Of a stretch of 64,000 nt of DNA, positions 12,095-24,900 are shown piece by piece. The stretch lies in NCBI GenBank assembly GCA_031213475.1, contig JARUPZ010000010.1, forward strand, positions 5,868,776 through 5,932,775, in the 5' to 3' direction. The notes under the pieces were generated by a model, which did no database searches, was not told the DNA's origin, and saw only the letters and a list, made by a program, of their open reading frames with translations. The position numbers were made by a program, and so were the translations under genes. Origin of the DNA: Nereocystis luetkeana (Eukaryota > Sar > Phaeophyceae > Laminariales > Laminariaceae). Each line of letters opens with the position of its first letter. Position 1 is the stretch's first letter.

Positions 12095-14421
12095 GACCCG
12101 ATAAATATGGCCTGTTTCACCAGCGAGGACGACTGGCCGTCTCTCGCGAAGCTCGCTGAGGACGGCACGCGCGTGGTACTGGCGGGACTAGAGCAGTCAA
12201 CGCTGGTGTTCGAGTTGCAGGAGGTACGTGTTCAGTACCGTTGGATGCTTGGGGTGTGTGTACCGTCGAGGAGGTACGTGTTCAGTTCCGTTGGATGCTT
12301 GGGGTTTGTGTGCACCGTCGAGGAGGTACGTTTTCAGTACCGTTGGATGGTTGGGGTTTGCGCACCGTCGAGGAGGTACGTGTTCAGTACCGTTGGATGC
12401 TTGGGGTTTGTGCACCGTCGAGGAGGTACGTGTTCAGTACCGTTGGATGCTTGGGGTTTGTGCACCGTCGAGGAGGTGCGTGTTCAGTGCCACGGACGCT
12501 TGAGAGAGGTGCTGTTGAGTACTGTTGACTGAAACGCTTCCAGGACGTGCGCATTTTGTACGATTGAACGGTGAAGGTGCTGTTGAGTATAGTACCGTTG
12601 ACGTCTTGCAGGGCATGCTTGTATAGTACCGTTGAAGACGTGGAGGAGGTGCGTGTTCAACGCCGTTTGAAAGCTTTGAAAATGTTCGCGTCTGGTGTAA
12701 AACCGGTGAAGACCCGGAAGATGTGCGTGGTTACTTGTCGGTTGAAAAAATGAAGGAAGTGGCGTGTGCGTGTTGAGTCCCGTTGAATTGGTACTGTTGC
12801 GGGCTTGGAGGAGCGTGACGTGCGTCGTTGTTAGCGGTGCCAACTTGAAGAAGTGACGTGCGTGGTTGGCACCGCGGTAGACTGAACCCTTTTAGGGATC
12901 GAGTCCCGTTTTGGGGACACACCACTCAAATTCCAAGTCAATTGTCCCCAATTGCCCCCAAAACGAGACCGCAGTCCTAAAAGGATTAACACTTGGAGGA
13001 AGCGCGCTACTGCTAACGTCTTGGCCGACTCTTGGGCATCCAGTTGTTATCGTTGGTGTTGCGCGTAGTCGACGTTGTTGCTACCACGGGGGCTGCTTGT
13101 TACGGTAGTATTGCAGTTGGCGGTAGGTGTTGGTGTCGCAGTTGGCCTTTCAGTTGCAGTTGCAGCTGGAATTTTGCCGCTGTGACGGGGTGTCCACAGC
13201 TTTTTGTGCACCCTGGTTGCAACCATTGTGCGTAGGCTGGCTCCGCGCTGTTGGCACGCGCGCACGCTTCATTGCTCTGAATCGCCGGACGATCCAACCG
13301 CTGAAATTACGCAGGATTGGCCTGATCAGCTGAATTTTAATCTTCTGGCGCTCATCTGTGAGCCCAATCGCCCACCAGTTGGCTCCCCCTCCCACTCAGC
13401 GCCACTTACTCACCCCCGCTCCACTATCCGCCACTTACCCCCCCCCCCCCCATCCTTACCTCCCCCAACCCCCGCCCCCCCCCCCCCACCCCTCCCCCTT
13501 TCTCCCTCCCCAATGCTCACTCACCCCCTCCCCGTTTTTACGTCGGCTTGGTTTATGTCGGACTTGCCGTCTCCGCCTACTGCCATCGCCATCGCCGTCT
13601 TTCCGACACTCTCTCAGGAAAGAATCACGCCTGCCAATTTTGACTGCGACGAGATTGATGGCGCGCCTGAGCCGTCTTGGACGCGTATACAGGTGCAGTC
13701 AGGTTGGGTTGGGTTGGGTTGGGTTGGGTTGGGTTGGGTTGGGTTGGGTTGGGTTGGGTTGGGTTGGGTTGGGTTGGGTTGGGGTTGGGTTGGGCTGGAT
13801 TGGATTGGATAAGGTTGGGGCTGGGTTGGGTTGCGCTGGATTGAATTAGGTTGGGTTGGGTTGGGTTGGTTTGGGTGGGGTTGGATAAGGTTGGGACTGG
13901 GTTGGGTGCAATCGGTTGTGGGGTTGGGGTTGCGGTTGGTTTGGGATGGGGCTAGGTTCGTCGGTGGATTTGTTATTCGTTTCCTTGCTGTGGTTTGGTT
14001 CGGTTGGGTTGGGTGGGGTTGAGGTTGAGGTTGGGGTCGGGCATGGGCTGGGTTGGTTCGTTGGTCGGTTGGGTTGGCTTTGTCGGCTGCGTTGGTTGTG
14101 TGTGGTTGATTGGTTTGGCTGGTTGGCTTTTGATTGGCCGGTAGGTTGCTGTTTTTTTGTGCGGGTGGCTTGTTCATCTTGCGTGTTCTTGGCGCGCATT
14201 GGCATACTGCTTGTATATGCTCCTGCTCATGCCTCTGCTGCTGTTTTCATTCCACCGTCTTCTTCCTTTCCATTCTGATTTTTGAAGGGCGACATGGTTG
14301 AGTTCCGATTGTCCCGCGGGAACACGACGGTCTTCGAATACCTTCCGAAGGACAACGCAGCTTTGGTGGGGGGCACTGCCGCTAAGGCGATAGCGTGCGG
14401 CCTCACGCCCACGTTCGACAG
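8738..14421 (+). CDS. PI-PLC X-type (PLC-like) phosphodiesterase domain, 7 exons, 5' incomplete
   Basis: Exons: 8738-8819, 9229-9422, 10057-10137, 11405-11517, 12124-12223, 13618-13692, 14288-14421; every junction keeps phase. The protein shows the PLC-like barrel order: ITEQL, GVRGLELDLHY (strand with the metal or acid residue), RLCHTS (second catalytic His), EIAAWL...NEVVYLKLD, FGEDMIFSP, WPSLAKLAEDGTRVVL, and CGLTP after the last strand. These are hallmarks of the secreted PI-PLC/GDPD-like superfamily seen in bacteria, fungi and algae rather than of the Ca-dependent eukaryotic PLC with PH/C2 domains. The likely reaction is hydrolysis of a phosphodiester in a phosphoinositide or related lipid head group. 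The substrate cannot be told from sequence. The first catalytic His must lie in an upstream exon that I could not find. Confidence 0.82.
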
Positions 14422-15437
14422 GTTCGTTCGTCCACTATGACTTCAAGCTTGAAGGTTGAGAGTTGGCATCTTTGGGTTGATGTTGCGATATTTTGAATAC
14501 TGAAATTTGTGTGTTGAGAATGCCCGATGTTGAACTTTGAACTGGAAAGGTTGAAGCTTGAATTTTTGAAACTTGAAGGTTGAAGTTTTAGGCTTCAAAT
14601 TGAAGGATTGGCGTAGGAGTTCGACGCCAGGAGTTGTCGCTTCACCTCGTGACGCTCGCGCTTCCCCCCCCCCCCCCCCCCCTCCCGCCACCGTCACTCC
14701 CCTATGGTCATACGACTACGCCGATGCATGACGTGAGCCCCCACTCCCAACCCCCCTAACCCCCTTCGGTCCCCAAAGGGATGCGTGGTCGATGGTCAAA
14801 TGACTCCTAAGGCGAGCAGCAAATGAGAACGCCCTCCCCCCCCTTTCCTATCCCCCCTCCTAACTCCCGCGCCCCTGAACCACCTAACCCCCTCCCCCAC
14901 CTCTTGCTCCGTCTCGAACGGGATGCATGGTCAATGACCCAATGACTAAAGCAAGCAACAAGCGGCTCCCCCCCCCCCCCCCCCCCCCCCGCTACCCGTA
15001 GCTTCGGCCAAGGATGACATGAGTACACCCTTAGCCTCCTGAACACGCCCCTTCCCCATGCACCCCCCCCCTCTCCCTCCCCGCTCAGGCTCGACGCTGA
15101 CCTGATGAATTCAACGATATGGTCCTGGTCGTATGATAAGCCAGAGACGGGCTTCGCCGTGGCAAGGGCCGCGGTGATGGTGTCTGATAGCGATGGGCGA
15201 TGGGAAGACGTGGACAGCGATTACGAGACGGGGAGGCAGGCGCACTCTTACGCCTGCCGCGAGACGGGTGGGTCGTTGTCGGGGGGATTGGCGTGTTGGT
15301 GATGGTGTGGTTTGCGGACTGGTCTTTGCGTTTTGCTGTGGTGGGATGGGGTGGGGTGTGGTGTGGTTTGGTTTGGTGGTGTGTGTGTGTTCCGTTCTTC
15401 CCCTCTTGTCTGTCGCGTCAGTATCTATCTTGGTTCC

Positions 15438-15473
<36 letters not shown>

Positions 15474-15900
15474 TCCCTCCTGTTTCTGCTTGGCGTATGT
15501 CGGTGTCTATGTGTCTGCCCGTCGGACTGTCTCCGAATGCACCCGTACTATACAAACCCCGCTAATTTTTCTCCACCGCAACATTTTCTTTTTCTCAGAT
15601 AACCGTCGAAAGTGGAAGGTGGTTCCTGTCCGCCCAAGCAGCAGCAGCAGGAGCAGGAGAACCAGGAGGGGAAGGAGGGGGAGGAGAAGGCTTAGCACGA
15701 GCGCTAATTCTGACGAAGATGAGGCATTTGTGGAGTACAGCAACTACATCGGGAAGTTCGCGGAAGCGGAAGGGGCGTGCAAGTCGCTGGGGAGCCAGTA
15801 CACGTTCGGTGCCCCCCGTACTGCTTACGAGAACGAGCAGCTGCTGATTGCCATGGATGTGCGTGTTGGTGCTGGTGTTGTTGTTGGCATTGCTGTTTTT

Positions 15901-15954
<54 letters not shown>

Positions 15955-18900
15955 ACCAGTGCTGTTGTTGATGGTGTTGTTGTTGATGCCGCGGACGTAA
16001 AACTCAAGCCAGCTGAGGGTTTCGTTCGCCGCTCGCCCGCATCAAATGCAACACGTACAGAGAGACAACGTTCGCTTTGACAGTTGGACCTCGTCTTGCT
16101 TTGCTTTTGTCTATCACGTTTTTCATGAAGAAAACATAGCCGGCATTGGCGTGATTAAGTTTTGATTTTTCATTTTTCGGGATGCGTTTTGTGCTTGGTG
16201 TGCTGTTTTACTTTAGGACGCCGGCATTACGATGGCGTGGCTAGACTACACCTCGCAAGGGGACAACGCGGGGGACTCCACGTGCTGGACGCGAGAAGAC
16301 GAACGAACCTACTGCGTCGCCGCCTTCTCCAATGACGTGAGTTGACTCTTGATAGTCCATGGGGTTGTTGTTGTTGTTGTTGTTGCCTCTCACCCTCAAC
16401 TGACCCCCTCCCCCCCTACCTCCTTACCGCCTGCTTATCCCCCCCCCCCCAAGTCGTACGACCACGGCCATGCACGATACGGAACACCTCCCCTCCCTCC
16501 TATCCTATCTCCTCTCCTTGCCTTCCGCCCCTATCCCACCTCCAACCCTCCCCCCCCCCCCCGCCTATCTCCCCTCATTAAGCCCCTAGTTTCTCCCCTT
16601 CCTCCCCTCCTCCCCCCCCCCCCCCCCCCCCCATCCCATCCTACATGTCCCCTCTACCCCCGTGGATATGCCCTCCCTTGCACACCCCCTTCCCTATCCG
16701 ACCTCTCACCCCCCCGCCCCCCCCCGAGATAGATGGAGGCCACAAACGGCGAAACAGGAAGGGGGTAAAATGTGCAAAAAAAACAATCTAGGTAATGCGT
16801 CTCGAAAGGGATGCGTGGTCAATGGTCAAATGAATGAGGCAGGCAACGAATTGGTACACCTCCCCCCCCCCCCCCCCCCCTACGAGGCGGTTACATAGTA
16901 TACCCATCGCTGTCTCTGGAAGCGGCCACACCAGAAAATAAACCGCTTCGTTCGACGCTGAGCTGACATCCACTGCAAGAAAGGCGGCCGCCTCACAAAC
17001 GATTCTTAGTGGGACAAAGGTCCGCTGTTTGATGGCTCACCAAACACCTCTCACGGCGCTTCGCGCTTGGTGCAACAATCAATATCTGCGTGGTCGGTGG
17101 CAAACTCGACGTGCTCCATCTCAGCAGTGTCTGGATGCGAGGGCCTATGGTCATACGACTAACGGCTTGTGCATGCCATGAGTACCCCCCCCCCCCCCCC
17201 CCCCCCCTCCTACTTATCTCCTGTACCCCCCTGAATACAACGCCCGTTACCCCCTCTTTCCCCTTATCCTACCTCTCCTCCCCGCCCCGCTACCCGCTAC
17301 CCCCCTCGCCCGTACCGATGACGTGATGTTGATGTGGCAGTCCTGCTCTGCGGCATCCTCGCCGCCGGAAGCGAAGGCCGACGGGCAGCTTCCGTCCATC
17401 TTTCTCGCGGAGTGGGAAGTGGACAACTACATCAGACCTAACTACTCGGTGACGGCCACTGTGGACAATTTGCACGGCTGGGTGAGGGTGGCGGGGGAGA
17501 ATGAGTTTGACCTTCAAGACAGAGGCTACGGTGAGAAACACGCAGGCTTGTGTATTGTGCACCACTCTGGTGGTCGGAATCTAGAGACCGTCTGAACGTT
17601 TATAGGAAGGTCGAGCGGTCCTTATAGCTACGACCAGGGTGATGTAGGGGGACCGCGGTATGACACCTTGACTGACCGCCCCTTGCATTGAAGCTATTAC
17701 GGGGGACCATATTAAATAGGACCCACGGTACACACAAAAAACTGCATGTTTATTTATTTTTACTAACAATATATTTGGTCCCTATTTACTATGGTGCCCG
17801 GTAGTAGTATAGAAAGGTAAAATTACCGCTGTGTGACCTCTTAGCTGACCGCTCGCTACACTAAAGCTAGTATCGTGAGGTCATAAGAGAACCGCGGCTT
17901 GACCCTTTGGCTGACCGCCCATCTGCACGGAAAATATTAATAGTATAGCACGGTCAAGAGGAGACCGCGTTTGACCCTTCGACTGACCGCCCCCTACAAT
18001 AAAAGTAGTATTGACTCGTCCCTAAAGACCGGTCTCCTACTCGGCGCTTCCGACGCTATGTATTGACGTAGGAGGAGGGGATTGAAGGTCGGCGAGGGGG
18101 GGGGGAGGGAAGGGAAGGGAGGGAGGACGGGAGGGGGGGTTGGGATGAGTGATTGGGGGGGAGGGAGGGAGGGAGGGAGGCATAGTGACGTCGAGGGGTG
18201 AGGGGACGGAGGGACAGAGGGAGGGAAGGAGAGGAGGGAGATGGGGGGGGGGGGGGAGAGAGGACGGAAGATGGGAAGGACGGAGGAATGAAGGCTTGAG
18301 ATAGGGTAGGGATGGGGTACTCGACTGGAGAGATGTACTCGATCTCATGCATGGCCGTAGTCGTATGACGGGGGGGGGGGGAGAAGGGACACGGTATACA
18401 CGTGGATATGGACATGGCACGAGAAGGAGGGTGTGTTTCATTGGGGGAGTGGGGGCCAGGGTGGTCCAGCGTAATCATATTATGTACCAGGTAGCTAAAT
18501 TGTTTCTGTCACAGAGCGAGGGGCGCGCGCAAGCCTGCCCTTCCCCCCTCCCCCCCCCCCCCCCCCCCCCCCCCCCTCCCCGCCCCCGCCCCCCCCTCCA
18601 TCCCCTCACACGCTGTTTTGCCTCTCGCTCTCTGCTGGTTGTTTGTTCAGTTATCGGCATCGTTCTAGCTGCGGTACCGGTATTCGTGTTCGGGATCATC
18701 GTTGCTTGCTGCTGTCCTCCCGGTGAGAGCCCGCTTTCATTTTCGTGTTTTCTATTTTTTCTTTTTTGTTCATGTCAGATTCGTTATGTCAGATTCGTTC
18801 ACGCCGACCACGATTGAAGCACACACACGTATATGATACAGCATTGGTAGTATCAGCCATATACGAGGACGTGTGTGTAGAGAACATTCGATCAAAAATG

Positions 18901-21900
18901 ATGGGGACGGTTTCGTTTGAGATACAGATGGTTGACGCGTACAGAAGGGCGTTTGAAAACGAGCTAGTGATAGAGGTGTCGGGTAATGCGCAAATACGTG
19001 TTTGCCGCAAGCGTATCATATTTCTCTCTCTCTCTCTCGTCACACTCGCTGACCTGCTTCCTATTTTGCTGGTGCTGTCGCGGGATCGTGCATGCAGGTG
19101 GGACATATCGCTGCGGGAGCAAAGAGCACCACATTGACGGGAGAGGCTTCTTCGGCTCTCTCTGTCCAAGAGGTAAAGTGTGACATACAGCTGGTGTGTC
19201 GCACAGATCAGATTACGACCTACCTAGGTCATCCAGATTGTAACAACCGGATATACCTCAGAACGGTAGCATCAGTGTCCACGGTAACATCAGCGCCAAC
19301 GGTAGCACCTATCTGAACGGTAGCTTCAACGCTAATGCCAGCGGCACAACATCAATGTCAATGGAAACACACAGTGTCAACGACAGCATCAACGTCAACG
19401 GTAACAACAACGCCAACGGTCACATCAACGCCAACGGTAACATCAACTTCAACCTCGATGCTATCGTTGCGTTTGTTTGCGTTGTTTGGGCAGGTGCAAG
19501 CGGGAGACTTTTTGGGGTCGGGCACGCTAGCTGTCGTGGGAATGGGCACGCTCCTGACCGTCATAGGGTGAGTTAGAGAAAATTGCTATTACGGGGGACC
19601 ATAGTCAATAGTACCTATGGTACAGATAAAAACCCATACCTGGTATATTTAACCATTTTTACGAACAATAGTTGATCCTATTAACTATGGCCCCCCGCAA
19701 TATCATGAAATAATAGGAGACCCTCATCAATAATCCCGGGTGCTCTACTATAGGGGTAGACAGTTATTCAGGACCCAAATATGCTTGGTAAAAACACTGG
19801 AATATATAGGTTTTTGTGTGTATGATGGGTCCGGCTTTGTCGTATTAGGACCAAAGAGCTTTATATATACCTAGGATTGGAGAAATCGCCACGGACACTG
19901 GATGATGCTGGATGTCGACGGGTAAAAATAATGGTTTAATAAATTTGAAGAGGTCACACGCACAACGTAGGGGCAGCACCCAACGTATTTGTTCTGGGTC
20001 TACTCACTTGGAAATAGTGTACGAGATCCATGCCTCATCCAGGACTGACTTTTGATTAGATGTGTAGGCTTTGAACCCGACGAAAGGATCCTATGACCTG
20101 TCACACACCTGGCAGGTGGCAACGTAAAATGCCGTGCAAGAAAAATGGGATAAAACCTGCCCGGCGAATAAACGGGTACTTTAATCATCTGAGGAGATCA
20201 GCCATGTCACAAATATTTCGGGCCGAAAAAGCGCTGCGTACCCCCTGACTGACCCATTCCACCCACTAATATCAGCATAATAAGGCCAAAAGAAGCCTCG
20301 ACGAGCCCCACAATGCATACTGGTCTCCTACTGGGGGGGGGGGGGGGGGGTACTACAGCAGCAGTATTCATAGCAGTAGATACATACTGGTCTCCTACTG
20401 GGGGGGGGGGGGGGGGGGGGCGTACTACAGCAGCAGTATTCATAGGCAGTAGAGGGACTGGTCTTTGGATCCGTCGTGGGTTTCGATTGCTGCCACTCTG
20501 TCCACAAATGTAACGATCGTTTTTATCAAATGTGGTGTATAAGCACTCCTTGTATAAGGGGACAGAGTGGTATCTGGTATACTGCTGTAGCCCCTTGTAA
20601 TTAGCCTATGTGAGGAGGAGGCGGGGAGGGGGAGGAGGGGAGTGAGGAGGGGGGGAGGGGGGGGGAGGGGGGAGGAGGGGGAGGAGGAAGAGAAAGAGGA
20701 GGGGGGGGGGGGAGGTGGGGAGTGTACTCAGTATCATGCATGACCGTCGTCGTATGACCATTACGGTGAGTCGTTGTCATGCATGGCCGTAGCCGTATGA
20801 CCATAGACCCTCGCATCCCTACAATGCTGGGACGGAGCATATCGGGTTTTCACCGACCAGGCAGACATCGCTAGCACCAAGCGCGAAGCGAAACGGGAGG
20901 TAATCGGCGAGTCTCATAAAGGGTGGGGTGCATCCATCCTACTCAGAACCGCTTGTGCGGCGAGGAGGGGGGCGGGGGCGGGGGGGGAGTGGGCGGGTAC
21001 TCATTTGTTGCTTGCCTTAGTCGTTCGACCTTTGACCGCGCATCCTTCTCGAGACGGAACGGGAGGGGGGATGAGGAGATAGGGAGGAGGGAGGGAGGGA
21101 GGTGCAGCAAGAGGAAGAGGAGGGAGACGAGGGAGGGCGGAGGAAAAGAGGAATGACAGGGTGCGGAGGAAGGGAGAGGGGTGGAAGCAGTAGGAAAAGG
21201 AAGAACTCTCAACCGACACGCGTCCGTCCCTCCGCGAGGGGTTTCCTAATTGTGTTGGCTTTTTTGCGTGTCCCGTGTGGGGGGTTGCTGCTGGTTGGTG
21301 ATTGTGTCTGTTTGTGGTGTTGGGTGTTAAGTGTAGCTTCTTTTCTTTTCGTGTTTCGGTATTCGTCTTGTTTGTGTTACCTGCTTCCGTTTATTTTTCG
21401 CCTCTTTTATCCGTATTTATTTTTAATCGACGTTGCAGGGGCGGGGCGGCTATCTTTGGCGTGCGATCCCTAGACGCCGATATTGTCAGCCTATGGGGCA
21501 GCCTCGAAGACATGGGACAAGACATGGTGGTGGCTCAGGTCTGTTTATTGTTGTCGTTGTCGTTGCAGTGTTTACTACAGTAATTAGTTACTGTCCTCCG
21601 TTGTGCTCGAGGTTCGTGCAATGCATGTCTCCTCCCCCCCCAGTGCAAGCAAGCAGTGTCTGCCTGCCCCCCCCAGTGCAAGCAAGCAATGTCTGCCTGG
21701 TCGGTGAAAACCCGACATGCTCCATCCCGGCACTGTCGGGATGCGAGGGTCTATGGCGGTACGACTACGGCCATGCATGAGATCGAGTACATCTCTCCTA
21801 TCGAGTACACCCCTCCCCCCCCCCCTCCCAAATTACTCATTTTTTGCCCAATTTTGCTCAATCTTGCTCAATTTTGCTCCGTTTTGTTTGTTTTTTCAAG

Positions 21901-24900
21901 ACTACGGTGATGATACGTTCAAGCTCATGGGACAGGTGGTGTCGAATTCCCAGACGTGGCGTCGTGCTCTCAAGTGGACTCCTGGAGGATGCCGTCGATG
22001 GAAATCAAAAGTGCCAGAGATGCCATCGAAGGTGCGATGTAGACGAGAGGGGGGAGGGGCAGGGGGGGGGTGTACTTGATAGGAGAGATGTACTCGATCT
22101 CATGCATGGCCGTAGTCGTGTGACCGTAGACCCACGCATCCATTCCTACAATGCCGGGACGGAGCATGTCGGGTTTTCACCGACCAGGCAGACATTGCCT
22201 GCACCAAGCGCGAAGCGCCGTGAGGTGTCTGGCGAGTCGCACGAAGGGTGAGCTGCATCCTACTAAGAACCGCTTGTGGGGCGGACGCGCATATGAATGA
22301 CAGCTGCAATGAGTTAATTTAATTTCCGGTGTAGCGACTTCCAGAGACAGTAATGGGAGCACTATGTCACTGCCACTTGGGTGCCTTACCATAAATATTA
22401 CGTGATACGATAATCCACCGTTGTGGGGAGTACAGGTTGCTTACCTCGCACGCACGATTTAACTTGACTAACCAGCTGTGACCGACGGCCCAAAACAAGA
22501 AAATAAAAAAGCGGTATCCTGGTTTTCTAGCTCAAGTAGTGAGCGACATGTTTTACAGTGTCGTTGCCAACCGACGCCACCCAACCTATATATGAGCGGG
22601 GGGGTGTGTGGCGTATGGAGGAGGGAGGGGAAGGAGGGGGGAGGGGTGTGCTCTTTATCATCCATGGCCGTAGTCGTACGACCATACAGGGGGGGGGGTG
22701 TACTCAATAGGAGAGATGTACTCGATCTCATGCATGGCCGTAGTCGTATGACCATAGACCCTCGCATCCCTACAATGCCGGGACGGAGCATGTCGGGTTG
22801 GGGGGCGTAATCATGTGTTGCTTACCTTAGATTTTTGACCATTGGCCACGCATCCGTTTCGAGACGAGGGAGGGATGGGCGGTGACCGGGTGGCGTTATT
22901 AGGCGTGTTCGTTTTTTTTTTGTTGTGTCGTATGGGCGTGGTGTGGTGTGTGCTTTGTCAGCATCCCTGTTAGCATGCTTGCAGCCCAAAGAGTGCTTGT
23001 GGTTCCTGTGGTGTGTTGCCCGTGGTGTGTTTGGGTCGCAGGCGTTTTCGGGCGGCCACATCATTACCACTATCACACGCATCAATCTCCTCTCATTGTA
23101 CGGCAGCCGACGCCCCCCCCCCCCCCCCTCCTACCCACGAAAACAAACACAAAACGAAATAGGTATGGTCGACGATGGCAACATCGGTAGCGTGGGAAGA
23201 GGCATCGAGAGCGTGAACGAGGAGATCAGCAGCAGTACGGGGACGAGGCGAGGGGTCGTCTACTGCACAGCGGCTTTGTCCTGCTGATGTCCATCATCTA
23301 TGTCCTGGTCGGGTACTACGCTCCTCCAGAAGGGCAGGGGGAAGGCCGCGAGCGCTCGAGTCAGGGGGTGAGAGGAGGAAGAGGTTTTGTTAGGTGGTGG
23401 AGAGGGGACGGGGGGGGGGGGGCGGAATGTACTCACTGTCGTGCAATGGCCGTAGTCGTGTGACCACACGACCATAGACGCTGGCACCCTTACAATGCTG
23501 TGCTGGACCGGAGTACGTCGGGTTTTCAGCGACCAGGAAGGCGGGGGGGTTGGGGGGGGGGGTGCGAGTCAGACGGGCGGATTGGGAGGCAGGGAGGTTG
23601 AAGGATGAGAGGAGGAGGAGTGTGGCGCTTGCGAGTTGTTCTGGAGGCGGCGGCGAGGGAGCGGGGTTGAGGGGGGGGGGTGGGGGGGGGTCGGGTTTTA
23701 TTGGCGCCAGTACACGGCTCTACCAATTTTGTTCTTTGGGGATTTTCAGCCTTCCTTACAGTTTTCGCACCCCCTCATACGACTACGGCCATTTTTTTTT
23801 TTTTCTCATCCCATTCATTATCTTCGCACATCTTCTTGTCTCTCTCCTTCCAACTCGTAACTCAGATCCGGGGTCATACGACTACGGCCATGCATGATAA
23901 TGAACACCCCCCCCCCCCGCCCCCCCGTCGTTTTCGTTTTTGTGTTGCTGTGGGTCAGGCCGGTGATCATTGGCTGCCTGTTCCTTCCTCTGACCCTGAT
24001 GGTGATCCTGCTGTGCTGGTTCCTCTTCGGCCTCCTCACCTCGGTGGCCCTTCTGACGTCAGACTTTTGCACCTCTCCGGCGGACCACACCGTGGTGAGC
24101 AATGCATTTTTTTACGGGTATGTAGCAATCACACAACAAAAGAACTTAGGAGGCTCGTCACTCTTAGGGGGTCATTTTGTTTGTCCCACCCCCCAACGTG
24201 TAAAGGCTAAGTTCCATAACCTGGTGGTGTACGGTATGTGTCAACCATGGTTGTATATGGCGTTTTTTTTGTTGTTGTAAAAGTACAGGTGGTATGTATG
24301 GGTTTTGTAACGAGGTTGGGTTCGTTTTTCGTTTTGCGGGAGGGACTGCGATCCCCAATGGAGCACACTACACTATCACGGGAGTCCATAGTAAATAGGA
24401 CCTACCGTACACACAACAACCTGTATATTTCCCTCTTTCTCCTGACAACATTTGGGCCTATCTACTGTGGTCCCCCGTAATAGAGTGGGTTGCAACTCTT
24501 CGTGCAAGGGTTTTGATTTTTTCCCGTCGGGAGGCGTGCGCTTGTGTTTTTTTCAGCTATGGTGATGTGCATCTATCTGACTGTTTATGTATACCGTAGT
24601 TTGATTTGACTGTATTATACCTGGTATATTTTTTTGCTCCTGAGGTATGTATTCTCGCCGGTCCGGGGTGTTTTGGAACCTCTGTCCTGTGTGATCACGG
24701 ACTCAATATTTTGGACATGGATTTGACCCTTTCAGGACCGCAGTCTTGCTTTGGGGACAAACTACTTGAAGTTCGCGTGGTTTGTCCCCAAAACGAGACT
24801 GCGGTTCTAAAAGGGTTATAACGCGAACGTAAAAACAGTCAACGTGTTTCCTCCAACCGAACGAACGTTTTTGATTTTTTTTGGCCGAAAAACGTTCTCA

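Noticed and set aside
12000-12100. Possible CRISPR-like regular repeats (CTGT)n and the 50-bp array after it
   Set aside because: Eukaryotic context, no unique spacers, and the units are directly adjacent copies of one sequence.
13204-14205. Open frames on both strands through the (GGGTT)n region
   Set aside because: The repeat lacks stops in most frames. Only the 75-bp exon at 13618-13692 keeps phase with its neighbours.
15507-15743. Leu-rich antisense frame suggesting a membrane helix
   Set aside because: It is the complement of the Ser/Arg-coding AGC/AGG run in a supported exon.
18789-19169. Antisense Arg/Ser-rich frame and plus frame around 18745-19137
   Set aside because: Only 19098-19172 has paired splice sites in phase with helix 1; the rest is intron.
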